A stretch of DNA of 64,000 nucleotides from the NCBI GenBank assembly GCA_946403845.1, contig CAMJBL010000006.1, forward strand, positions 1 to 64,000, given 5' to 3'. The stretch is from an uncultured Prevotella sp. (GTDB lineage: Bacteria; Bacteroidota; Bacteroidia; Bacteroidales; Bacteroidaceae). The notes beneath the pieces are model-generated. The model searched no databases, was not told the origin of the DNA, and saw only the letters and a list, made by a program, of their open reading frames with translations. Below are positions 38,801 to 48,500 of this stretch, piece by piece; position 1 is the stretch's first letter, and each line of letters opens with the position of its first letter. Position numbers and translations under genes: made by a program.

Positions 38801-39340
38801 CGTCGACACGCCACGCAGACGCATGGAAGTACCGGCACCGAGGTTACCTGAGTTGCTGACAATATCCAGACCGGCAATCTCACCTTGCAGCGCCTCGTCG
38901 GCTGAGGTGAAGGCCATACCATCCACCTTGTCCATGCTGAAGGTCTGCTGAGAAACGGAAATCTCGCGCTTGTCAATATTCAGACCACCAGAACTGGTGC
39001 GACGACCCTTGACGACCACTTCAGAAACGGTAGTGTTCTCACTCTCCATTTTGATATTGAAGGTGGTCTGGTTGCCAATCGTCACGATTTTGGTCTTATT
39101 GCCTACATACGAGAAAACGAGCTTGTTCTTCGGGTTCTTTATCTCCATAGAGAAGTTACCCATCATATCAGTCTGTGTGGCGCTGACGATACGGTTGTTA
39201 GCGTCGCGCTCCACCACGTTGGCCATCATAATCGGTCCCATGGCATCTTCCACCGTACCTGATATGACCTTACCCTGTGCCCACATCGTCTGAGCGATGA
39301 CAGCAAACAGGAACGTCAATAGGAATTTATATTTCGACAT
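35885..39340 (-). CDS. SusC/RagA-like TonB-dependent transporter (SusC1)
   Basis: [71 protein letters not shown] start at 39340 (track extends to 39406). Confidence 0.93.
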   Translation of the reverse strand: [1151 protein letters not shown]

Positions 39341-39343
39341 ATC

Positions 39344-39371
39344 TATAAACTTTAAACTATAAACTATAAAC
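39344..39371 (-). repeat. Four heptads (TATAAAC/TTTAAAC) just upstream of SusC1 ATG
   Basis: TATAAAC TTTAAAC TATAAAC TATAAAC. Confidence 0.92.
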
Positions 39372-39378
39372 ATTCCTC

Positions 39379-42264
39379 CTAATACTGTCGATTGCTGTTG
39401 TAACACAGTGGTGTGTCAATACCATGAACGGTCACGAAGGCAGACGTCTCAATGATATTGTAACGACCATACGTACTGTTTGACTTCTCAGAGGTCGTGA
39501 TGTCACGGGCAATCAGGTTGGCAGTGTTTGAAGAAGCATTGATGGTCACCGCCGTATTGGAGGCATCCTTCACCGTGAGTTTGTTGTCACCGCCAGAGAC
39601 GGTCAGCGTCTGGGCAATACCGAGTGCATTCGAACAGAACGTGGAGTACACAGGCTCTGGTATCGTCAGACCTGTCTCGGGATTATAATTCTTGAAATAA
39701 CGGTCTGCGAAGAGTGAACTGTTCTGCGTATGGTAACGCACGAACTTGGCCATCTTGTCCAACTGCTGCTTGACATAGCTTGCTGCATCGCTCTGACTCT
39801 TGAAGCCATACTCATCAGCAACGCTCTCCCAATTGTTGACAATAGCCATCACCTTCTTCCAGGTAGGCAGGCCCATGGTCTGCTGTGCCTTGACCATCGC
39901 CTCGTATGTCGGTGCATAGATGGTATAGTTATAAGCACTGAGCATACCCCAGTTGTCATTATCGTCAATCACGCGATAGGCCTTCATCTTGGTTTTCTTC
40001 TGGGCCTCGGTTTCGTTCTTGTCGCCAGTAACGATGCCAGCGAAGCTGTAGATCTCCTCATTGTTGAACTGCAAGCAGAAATTGAGGAAATGGTCGTATT
40101 CAGGCGCATTATTGTCGTAGTCGGCATTCTCGTCATAGAACTCCGGACGCGACAAGGTCTCCATCACACTGGTAATCGTAGGCTGGATGGGATAGTCCAG
40201 ACGGTAAACAGTACCATTCTCAATCTTGGCATCGGCACTATTGATGTCGAAGACCTCGGTGATAGTGGACCACTGGGAGGGATCAGACAATTGCAGACCG
40301 CCAGCCACCTTGTTGTCGTCGACGACGACAACACCGCCCTGCTTCGTCTTATAATATCTGTTGCCATAAAGGGCATACTGAGGATTGCCCTGTCCAGTCT
40401 CAGTAGAATCGGCCAGCACGATGGTGCAATAGTCCAGCAAGTCCTTGATCTGACTGTTGAACATACCGGTCTCGATGTTAATATCCTGAGCACCAGCCGT
40501 TTCAACATAGGAACTGAGCTGATTGTAAGGGCCTGACTGATAAATATATCTCTTGACCAGCACGTGGAAAGAACCGTCAGCCTGAGGATCGAAGCGGAAG
40601 CGCAGTCCCTTCAGTCCGTCCTCGTCCTTCACCGAAGTAGGATCGATCACGATGAACTGTGTCTCGTTGTCCGTGGGGACGAAGAGACCGTAACGGGCCT
40701 TCATCGAGAGCAAATAGTAATACATGTCTGCACCGAGCTTCGAGCCGATACCGGCTGTTGTCTGGTGGTCGTTCAGCATCTCACCCATCGTACGCATGTC
40801 CTTATAAACTGACGCAGGACCCAGTACAGAGTTATACAACTTCGGACCGAAGAGCTTATTCATCTTATACACCACACCGTTGTTGGCTATGGTGACATCG
40901 TAGTTGCCATCACTCTTTTTAAGAATGTCGTCTCTGGTGACATTGAGGAATTCGAAGGCATCATTCTGCACCGTCGAGAAGGTGCTGGGCACCGTCTTGG
41001 TGAGATAAGGCTTCATCACGTTATTCAGGATGCTGGCAAAGATCGACGGATCGTTGTTATAGATGGCATCGAGATGCTGGTTCAGCGTAGACGAAGAGAG
41101 CTCAAGTCCGGGAACGCCCAGATTCTTGAGGATATAAGCCGACTCCTTGAGGAAATAATCTTCTACGGCCTTATCATCAGGCGCCAAGAAAGCGGCAATC
41201 TCCGCATCGTCGTCAACAGGCTGACCATTCATCGTAGGATTGTAGTAGTTCCATCCCGGGTCGAAGTCAAGCAGGCGGTTGTCGGCTACTGTCATGCCTC
41301 GAATGGGCTGCGACAGCTTGGCACGCTGCGAGTTCTTGCTCAGATAGCGGATGGCAAACACGGTATCCTGACTGCTGGAGCCCGATGTCTCATTATACTG
41401 TGCCGTCAGCGTCAGGTCGGCTTCCGGGAAACAGTAGTAGTCCAACATACGTGAGATATAACGGGTGTCGCTTCCAGAACGCAGGATCTCAGCCATGTTA
41501 CCGGGATTTACGAGCACCTCGTTAAGCTGGTGGATATAACCGTTCTGACAGACCACATCAGCCTTGATAACCTTACGATCGAAGACATAAGCGTCGCCAT
41601 CCGTATATTCCTGACCGGTAAGCACTTTGAAATCGCTATTGTCTCCAGTCACCGTCATGTTGTTGTTCAACATATATTCGCCTGTCAGATGCACCATCGG
41701 TGCTACCGTGTTGTCGAATACGGCCAACATGGAGTTGCGGCTTCCTGTCTGGAAACGTGAGAAATACTTGTTATTAGCAGGCATGTCCTGGGCACTAAAT
41801 GGTGTCACGGCGTATGAAAGACGCATATTGGTAGCGTGTTTCACCAGCTGACCCTGTAACATGTTACCGGCGCTGTTCTGCTTGTTGGAAAGGGTTCCTA
41901 CGAGGATGGCATTATCGATCATCGTAGAGAACAGCAACTCTGCCTTCTGTGAATGGGTTAGCTGTTCGTAGCTGCTAACACCAAACTTGTTGTTTCCCCC
42001 TGCAAAGAATCTTGCAAAGGCATCATCATTGGCCGGGAAGATCGTCTTACTACCAGTTTTGCTCAGCACCTCCGTATACCCTAAGTCGTCTATCAACTTA
42101 CAGTACGTATCAAACGTACCCTCCAGTTGCGAAGACTGCTGTAGCTCTTTGTAGATACTCTCGCCAAGCCAAGATGGCAATTCTCCCTCCGGCACCAAGT
42201 AGTCCTTCTTACAGGACACAAGGCCTATGCACAATAGGGATGCATACAAAAAGAGTTTTTTCAT
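39379..42264 (-). CDS. Large fasciclin-like domain lipoprotein (fas1)
   Basis: Lipobox GLVSCKK; FDTYCKLIDDLGYTEVLSKTGSKTIFPANDDAFARFFAG, VCQNGYIHQLNEVLVNPGNMAEIL. Confidence 0.78.
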   Translation of the reverse strand: MKKLFLYASLLCIGLVSCKKDYLVPEGELPSWLGESIYKELQQSSQLEGTFDTYCKLIDDLGYTEVLSKTGSKTIFPANDDAFARFFAGGNNKFGVSSYEQLTHSQKAELLFSTMIDNAILVGTLSNKQNSAGNMLQGQLVKHATNMRLSYAVTPFSAQDMPANNKYFSRFQTGSRNSMLAVFDNTVAPMVHLTGEYMLNNNMTVTGDNSDFKVLTGQEYTDGDAYVFDRKVIKADVVCQNGYIHQLNEVLVNPGNMAEILRSGSDTRYISRMLDYYCFPEADLTLTAQYNETSGSSSQDTVFAIRYLSKNSQRAKLSQPIRGMTVADNRLLDFDPGWNYYNPTMNGQPVDDDAEIAAFLAPDDKAVEDYFLKESAYILKNLGVPGLELSSSTLNQHLDAIYNNDPSIFASILNNVMKPYLTKTVPSTFSTVQNDAFEFLNVTRDDILKKSDGNYDVTIANNGVVYKMNKLFGPKLYNSVLGPASVYKDMRTMGEMLNDHQTTAGIGSKLGADMYYYLLSMKARYGLFVPTDNETQFIVIDPTSVKDEDGLKGLRFRFDPQADGSFHVLVKRYIYQSGPYNQLSSYVETAGAQDINIETGMFNSQIKDLLDYCTIVLADSTETGQGNPQYALYGNRYYKTKQGGVVVVDDNKVAGGLQLSDPSQWSTITEVFDINSADAKIENGTVYRLDYPIQPTITSVMETLSRPEFYDENADYDNNAPEYDHFLNFCLQFNNEEIYSFAGIVTGDKNETEAQKKTKMKAYRVIDDNDNWGMLSAYNYTIYAPTYEAMVKAQQTMGLPTWKKVMAIVNNWESVADEYGFKSQSDAASYVKQQLDKMAKFVRYHTQNSSLFADRYFKNYNPETGLTIPEPVYSTFCSNALGIAQTLTVSGGDNKLTVKDASNTAVTINASSNTANLIARDITTSEKSNSTYGRYNIIETSAFVTVHGIDTPLCYNSNRQY

Positions 42265-42325
42265 AAATGTTAATATTTAGTATTTATTGATTTGTCCAGT
42301 AGTATCCGTCAAGACACCATAATTC

Positions 42326-42365
42326 AAGTTGCAAAATAACTAAAAATTATCGAATCTTGCAACTT
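42326..42365 (-). promoter_or_regulatory. Inverted repeat AAGTTGCAA..TTGCAACTT in the presumptive promoter region of the SusCD operon
   Basis: 9-bp arms at 42326-42334 and 42357-42365; TTTTGC next to one arm resembles a -7 TTTG. Confidence 0.5.
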
Positions 42366-42402
42366 TTTAACTATCTATTTTTTTAAATAGGTGTCATTTC
42401 GC

Positions 42403-42486
42403 CAAATAACTAAGACTTATTGTCAAATAACCAAGACTTATTGTCAAATAACCCACCCTTATTGCAAAATAACCCTGCCTTATTTT
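42403..42486. repeat. Four 21-bp tandem repeats upstream of the SusCD/fasciclin operon
   Basis: CAAATAACTAAGACTTATTGT / CAAATAACCAAGACTTATTGT / CAAATAACCCACCCTTATTGC / AAAATAACCCTGCCTTATTTT. Confidence 0.92.
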
Positions 42487-42501
42487 CCGATAAGTGCCAC
42501 T

Positions 42502-42540
42502 TAAAAAACATTCCCCCACAGCAGGGCTGCAGGGGAATGA
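42502..42540 (-). terminator. Terminator downstream of 942-aa protein gene
   Basis: Minus strand CATTCCCCTGCAGCCCTGCTGTGGGGGAATG + TTTTTT. Confidence 0.82.
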
Positions 42541-42560
42541 ATATTGCGTAAAAGGGGAAT

Positions 42561-45389
42561 TTACTTCACTACGATCTTCTTACCATTCTGAATGTAGATG
42601 CCCTTCGCAGGAGCAGTCTTCAACCTCTGGCCGCTGAGCGTATAGATACCCTCAATCTGAACAGCTGCCTTTACTTTTTCTATAGCTGTCGGATCAAACG
42701 GTTCTGTTGCACCGGCTGTGATACGATCAATCTTCAGATTGTCGAACCATGCACGACGGTCGTTATTGTTGTAGTCACACTTCAGGACGAACTTGTTTGG
42801 AACAGCCTCCAGGACGAACTCATTAGAAGTGGTTGAGCCATTAACGCTGTTGATGGTGCAGTAAATGCTCTTTCTGCCATAGTCCATAATCACCTCGAAA
42901 TGAGTCTTCTCCAGAGGATTAGCGGTCACAGAGTCCGTAGCATCGGCAGGAGAAGCGTTAGCATAGCTACCACCCGACTTAGCCCAGATATAGTCCAAAT
43001 CAGCCTCACAGGTATTCGTGGTGTTCGTGCCATTATAGAAGTTGTGGAAAATACCGAAGATATCCACATCTTCTGCATCCTTCAGGTAGAAGCCGAGTGA
43101 TTTGCCACTGAGGCCCTGTACATAGAAGTCGCAGGCCACCTTCAGGATGTTAGTACCCATAGAGCCGTTCTCTGTCGGATCGAAGACAACGGTACCTTCA
43201 CCGCCACCAATGCGCAGATAGCCTTTCCACAGTTGCTCACCATTAGCCCAATAGCCCTTCTCGAATGGTTGAGAGGTATTGTCTTCTGGTGTGGTTTCAC
43301 TAAATCCAGAGAGTACCATTGAGCCCTTAGCTCCAGGAATCTTAATGGTATTATCACCTGTCTCAATATCTAATTCAATCACAACATCTTTCTCGAAGTC
43401 AATGTCAACAATCGAAGCGATGCAGTTGGCAGGAATCGTCGTTGTAAATACATTAACAGCCTCGTTCAGTTCGGCATTAGCAGCCACGATGGTGGCAGCA
43501 TTCTCCTCGCTGTACTGTGAAGCCTTCATCTGAGCCTGAATGCCCTTAGCCTTATCAATGGCAGCCTGCAGGGCATCCTTACCTGTAGCAGCATCGTAGA
43601 GACGCATCTTAATGGTTTTCTCTGCATTGTCAATGACGGTCTGCATGGATGCCAGCGTATCATTTTCTGCCACGAATTCACGATTTGCAGCAATGATAAG
43701 CTTCGTTGCCTGCTGATAAACCTCATACTGCAACAGACCGGTCTCCTCTGATGTGGTATTCACATAGGTATCTCTGTCGAATGTTGCAATGATATCATCC
43801 TGACTCATGCCCTCATATTGAGCAATCTTAGGCTCTACTTCGTCAGCTACAGCCTTCAAGGCAGCCTTGCCCCAGAGGTAGGAGTCATCAGCAAGATAAC
43901 CGGCAGCTGTGGTCAGGTTCTCACGACCTGTGGTAATCTGTGTGGTCACATTCTTCCAGTATCTCAGCTGCTTCTGGTTATACTTGTTATCGTTCTTACC
44001 ATAGAGACGGGCTTCTTTCACATAGACCACAGAACCATTTGTCTTGGTCTTGTACTCTTCTTTACAATAAGCCTTAAAACCTACTTCGTAGGTACCAGCC
44101 TCAGTAATAGGAGCAACAACTACAAATGGGGTATAAACACGAGAGTCCAAACCCTTGACCACTGAAACAATCGTATCAGCAGCAGCACCGTCAACCATCT
44201 TCACCACATAAGCAATACCATAGGCAGGGTTCCAGCCTTCATTATGGGTCCAAGATGTAGAAGTGGGATCTGCACGAAGCGCAGCGAGCGACTCGATGGT
44301 GAACACATAAGAACCTGGATCGAACGTCATCTGAGTATAGATACCCATCGGATCATTCGGGTTGCTGTATGCCCAGGAATTGTTACCGCCAAAGTGACCT
44401 AAGTCAGGATAGGCACCGCTGTTCCAGAAAGCACGTCCGGTAGGCAGACATGTCCAATCACCATAATTGCTGACTTTCTGCGTATTACCATCTGTTTCCT
44501 TAATACCCAGGTAGTTATCACTATTGCCATCCAGATAGTCATCCATCTTCTCATACAAGAATTCTGCAAGGACTTCATCTGCCACAGCTAACAGCTCGTC
44601 AAGTTCTGCCTGACCGCTCTCATCACCAAGAGCCTCGAGGCCTGCAATCACTTCAGGATAGCCGTCAAACTGAGCCCAGACATCGGCTGGCCAGTTATAG
44701 CAATTCTTATAAGCATTCAGTTTCTCCAGCATGGCATCACGCTGACGAAGGTCAGCATACTGCTGAGCCTGAGCAATCTGAAGATCGGCAATCTCAACGG
44801 TAGTCGACATGGTCATGAATGAGATGAACCAAGTGCGGGCTGTACCGTCACCAACGATAGCATAGTTAAAGGTCTGCCACTCTTCCGTCAATTCCTCCCA
44901 TGTGTTAACAATCACCTCATCTGCAGCTTCAGGATAGGAAAATGCGCCATCCGAGTTACCGGCTACCTTCACCAGATTGGTCGGTGTCTGGTAACCATCA
45001 CCAGGGATAAAAGTCTTCACAACGTCCACATATTCAGGAGCGCCCTTCAACTTGAAGCTAACGATATAGGTGGCATCTGCTGATGTAGGCTGGAATGTGT
45101 AGTACATACCCTCACCCTTGTTATTGTCATCGGTAGGATCATCCACACAAACCACAGAGTTAAGACCATCTGCATAGCCGTTGGCATTGGTGTTAAACTT
45201 CTCAGCCAGGGTCTTTCCTGCACTCTTTACAGTCCATCCAGTCCAGTCCTGGAATTTGCTGCCTTCAAGGACATCACTCGTAATCAGGAAACGTCCCTGC
45301 GGGGTGTAGACATACTCACCCTTTGTGAGAGCAAAACCCGAAACAGCAACGCACATTGCCATAAAGGCAAAAAGTAAACGTTTTTTCAT
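42561..45389 (-). CDS. Large secreted protein, FIVAR-like helical stretch, C-terminal sorting-type tail
   Basis: Signal peptide MKKRLLFAFMAMCVAVSGFA; C-term IEGIYTLSGQRLKTAPAKGIYIQNGKKIVVK; start at 45389 (track extends to 45455). Confidence 0.7.
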   Translation of the reverse strand: MKKRLLFAFMAMCVAVSGFALTKGEYVYTPQGRFLITSDVLEGSKFQDWTGWTVKSAGKTLAEKFNTNANGYADGLNSVVCVDDPTDDNNKGEGMYYTFQPTSADATYIVSFKLKGAPEYVDVVKTFIPGDGYQTPTNLVKVAGNSDGAFSYPEAADEVIVNTWEELTEEWQTFNYAIVGDGTARTWFISFMTMSTTVEIADLQIAQAQQYADLRQRDAMLEKLNAYKNCYNWPADVWAQFDGYPEVIAGLEALGDESGQAELDELLAVADEVLAEFLYEKMDDYLDGNSDNYLGIKETDGNTQKVSNYGDWTCLPTGRAFWNSGAYPDLGHFGGNNSWAYSNPNDPMGIYTQMTFDPGSYVFTIESLAALRADPTSTSWTHNEGWNPAYGIAYVVKMVDGAAADTIVSVVKGLDSRVYTPFVVVAPITEAGTYEVGFKAYCKEEYKTKTNGSVVYVKEARLYGKNDNKYNQKQLRYWKNVTTQITTGRENLTTAAGYLADDSYLWGKAALKAVADEVEPKIAQYEGMSQDDIIATFDRDTYVNTTSEETGLLQYEVYQQATKLIIAANREFVAENDTLASMQTVIDNAEKTIKMRLYDAATGKDALQAAIDKAKGIQAQMKASQYSEENAATIVAANAELNEAVNVFTTTIPANCIASIVDIDFEKDVVIELDIETGDNTIKIPGAKGSMVLSGFSETTPEDNTSQPFEKGYWANGEQLWKGYLRIGGGEGTVVFDPTENGSMGTNILKVACDFYVQGLSGKSLGFYLKDAEDVDIFGIFHNFYNGTNTTNTCEADLDYIWAKSGGSYANASPADATDSVTANPLEKTHFEVIMDYGRKSIYCTINSVNGSTTSNEFVLEAVPNKFVLKCDYNNNDRRAWFDNLKIDRITAGATEPFDPTAIEKVKAAVQIEGIYTLSGQRLKTAPAKGIYIQNGKKIVVK

Positions 45390-45452
45390 ACGCTTCGTTT
45401 TTAGAAAGTTATTAATTAATATAGATAATAAATGATTTGTCTTAATTCGGCG

Positions 45453-45484
45453 CAAAGTTAATCATTTTTTTCCTGTTATACAAA
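45453..45484 (-). promoter_or_regulatory. Consensus Bacteroidetes promoter for the 942-aa protein gene
   Basis: Minus strand TTTG-N20-TAACTTTG, about 60 nt upstream of the ATG. Confidence 0.75.
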
Positions 45485-45505
45485 CATTTTAGCATTTTTT
45501 GCAAT

Positions 45506-48500
45506 TTACCGCCTTAACGTCATCGAGGCTGAGGCATTCTTCTCACTTCTGATACGGAGGATATAGACGCCCTTTGGCAATGGCTGGCGATAGAAGACGG
45601 CCTGAGCCTCTGCAAGCGTCGTCACATAGCTGGCCACCACAATACCGTTTGAAGCAAAGACGTCGACTGAAACCCGCTCACCTGAAGCGATGCCCATGAT
45701 ACCTACAGAAGAACTGTAACGGATATACAGATAACCTTTTGCAAACTTGCTGGTATCCCAGTAATAATGCTCAGGCAGCACGGGCAGTTCAAACTTCACG
45801 TCACCTACAGCAACCTTCGGGAAGTTAAACACCATGAAGGAGTCAGCCTTGGCCTCGTCGGTACCTATGCCAACAGTCGGATCATAAGAGGAGTCCAAAT
45901 AAACGCTGATGGTAGCGCCATCCTTAAAGGTAATGGAACCGTTGGTCTCATCACCCCAGAGATGCGTGCAGCCTGGGGCAGAATCCGACGTGGCGCACTT
46001 CTGCACACCGACATAGAGTTTTCCCGTGGCGCCAAAGGTAAGCGGCTTAGCACCGAAATACCAATAGCCTGCTGAAGAGTTGCCGTCTGCACCAACGCGC
46101 AAAGCGCCATTGATGGTAATGCCACTATTGGTAAGGGGATGTCCCTTGGAGGTTGACCTGATAACAGAACTCATACCCGTCAGCGTAGCACCGTCAGCCA
46201 CAGTGAGCGCACCGGTGCCAAGCGTCTTGCTCTGTCCGAGAATCAGCGTGCCCTCCGAGATGGTCACCGTTCCGCTGTTCTGCCATGATCCTCCCACAGT
46301 CATCGTACAATCACCCACCTTCTCGAAGTTCGATTTATTCTTACCGCCAGCATCGTAGATAGAGCCATCAAAGGTAAAATCACCCAGGTCGGAAGAACCC
46401 ACTTTCCAGGTCACATTGCCTGATACGCTGTTTTGGTTTCCGAAGTTCATCTCCTTATGACGCAGGGTACCAGAGCCGATGAGTTTACCGATAGGATAAG
46501 TGACCGAGGCATTATCGCTGGAGGCGGCAATACCGATATTGGTGCCGGCACCCGTATTGAGCGTTGCATGGGGCATACCGCTGTTCTTCAGAGGCATGAG
46601 GATAGAGGTATTATTGTAAACAATCGTTCCCTTAAAGTTCGTCCAGTTTCCGGTAAGGGATACACGGTTCACGGTGTTTGTCGGATTGATGGTCAATTGT
46701 CCCGTACCCGTCAAGGCACCGGAATAGCCTACATAGTTGTTTTTCGTCAATGTCAGTGTCGCCTTGGCACCTTCTGCCACATAGATTGGAGAGGGCACAA
46801 AGCCAAGACCCGAGATGCTCGCTGAGCCTTGCAATTCAACAGGTTTGGTATTATTGGCACCGCTATAATCCATGCTTCCATTCTTTACGATGGTACGGGC
46901 TACGTTGAGTTTACCTGACATACTGAACAAGCCTGCACCGGTCTTCACCAGCGTATCGCCGGCAACGAAGGCCTGCTGCGTAAATGAGGCATCAGTCCTG
47001 ATGACACCCTTTCCTATCAAGCCGATTGCAGAGCCATTGGTCACAGCCGCTGTATTCTGAAGCACAGCACCGTTCTCAATCGTAAATTTGGTGCCCGAGG
47101 AGGTCACGCCTCCAAGGTTGCCATAAGCCTGTGTCGCGCTGGAGAGCGAGCTGACAACCGTCGTACCGCCAGTAAGATGGTTACCACCCGTATAGGTATT
47201 GGCATTCTTCATCGTAATGGAACCCGTACCCTGATGATAGAAAGTTCCCGAGACAATCTTTCCACCACCGTTAATCGTATAGGCCTTGGAGCCTGTATAG
47301 TAGATATTGGCAGGCTTCACCTCTACCCCATCGGGAATCGTCACCGTCGTACTCTTGGCATTATCGGTGAAATAGATATTATCGTCCTCGATGAATGTTT
47401 CTGAGGCACGCGCAGCATCGTGGGTGACAAAATTCTCCGTGGTGGCGACATCCCACACATTCGACTGTGTGCCATTCCACTCGATGTCAGCCGCATCACG
47501 TGTACCCTCTACATGGAGCACAAGACTGCCACTTTCGATGGCCAGAGCAGCCTTGACTTTGGCGATGCCCTCAATCTTGATATTGGCGACATCACCTACA
47601 ACCGTACTGGCTTTACCAAGATTATACTTTCCTGTGGCAAGTTTCTCCTCCCCCTTGGCAAAGTGACAGTTGAACTCAATGACAGGCTGCTTATACTCAG
47701 GACCATACTTCCAGTCCCTGGTCTCTACTATCAACTTGGCAGTATTAATCTGATCGGCCTTCGTGCCGTCGCTATAGAGATCCATCTTCAGACGGGAGCC
47801 AAAGCCCATCTTCAGGGAGTCCGTAGCCATGAGCGTACCGATGGCATCTGTGCCTCCAATGCTGATTTCTGCCCCATAGTCAGCTGACAACGACTTCACT
47901 TTGATCTCCTTTGCAGCTGTATTGAGAGTCGTCAGACGGTTCATCCACAGCGGAGAATTGGCGATAGAGCCATTGAGGTTCAGCGTACCTGCCCATACAT
48001 CGGTATTTCCGCTGTAAGTCATATCCTTCTCGGGATAAGCCAAGATGCCGTCACCTTGTTTCACCACACGGGTTGTCCCACTAAATCCGCCACCCTGAAG
48101 GGTATGGGTATAATAGTCATATTTGATTGTATAGGAAGCCGCCGTCGCCTCAGAGGGAGCAGAACCCTGAACCCACGAGGGCGCATTGTCTATATATATA
48201 TAAGGTGTAGCACCGTCGGTGATGTTGACCGTCATGTCGTTGGTCTCACAGGTGATGACCGCCTCGCCATTATTCGCGATAGTGCCACCATTGGCAATCT
48301 CAGTACGTCCCGCCATAGTAAGCGCAGGGGGCGCGGCGGTAATACCTTCCAGTTCGCCTAAGAAATAAGAGGTATGAGGCGGCTGGTTATAGCCGCACAT
48401 CTGCCACACCATCGCATTACGATACTGGTGGTCATACCATAAAGAATAGTTACGCCAAGGCGTTTCGATGGTGGTGGTATAAATACGGATTCTATTATTG

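Noticed and set aside
24482-42264. Recent tandem duplication of a whole SusCD block
   Set aside because: SusC1 (1152 aa) and SusC2 (1103 aa) and their SusDs are clearly diverged; only spacers and leaders are near identical.
42403-42486. CRISPR array at the 21-bp repeats
   Set aside because: No spacers; direct tandem units in a promoter region.
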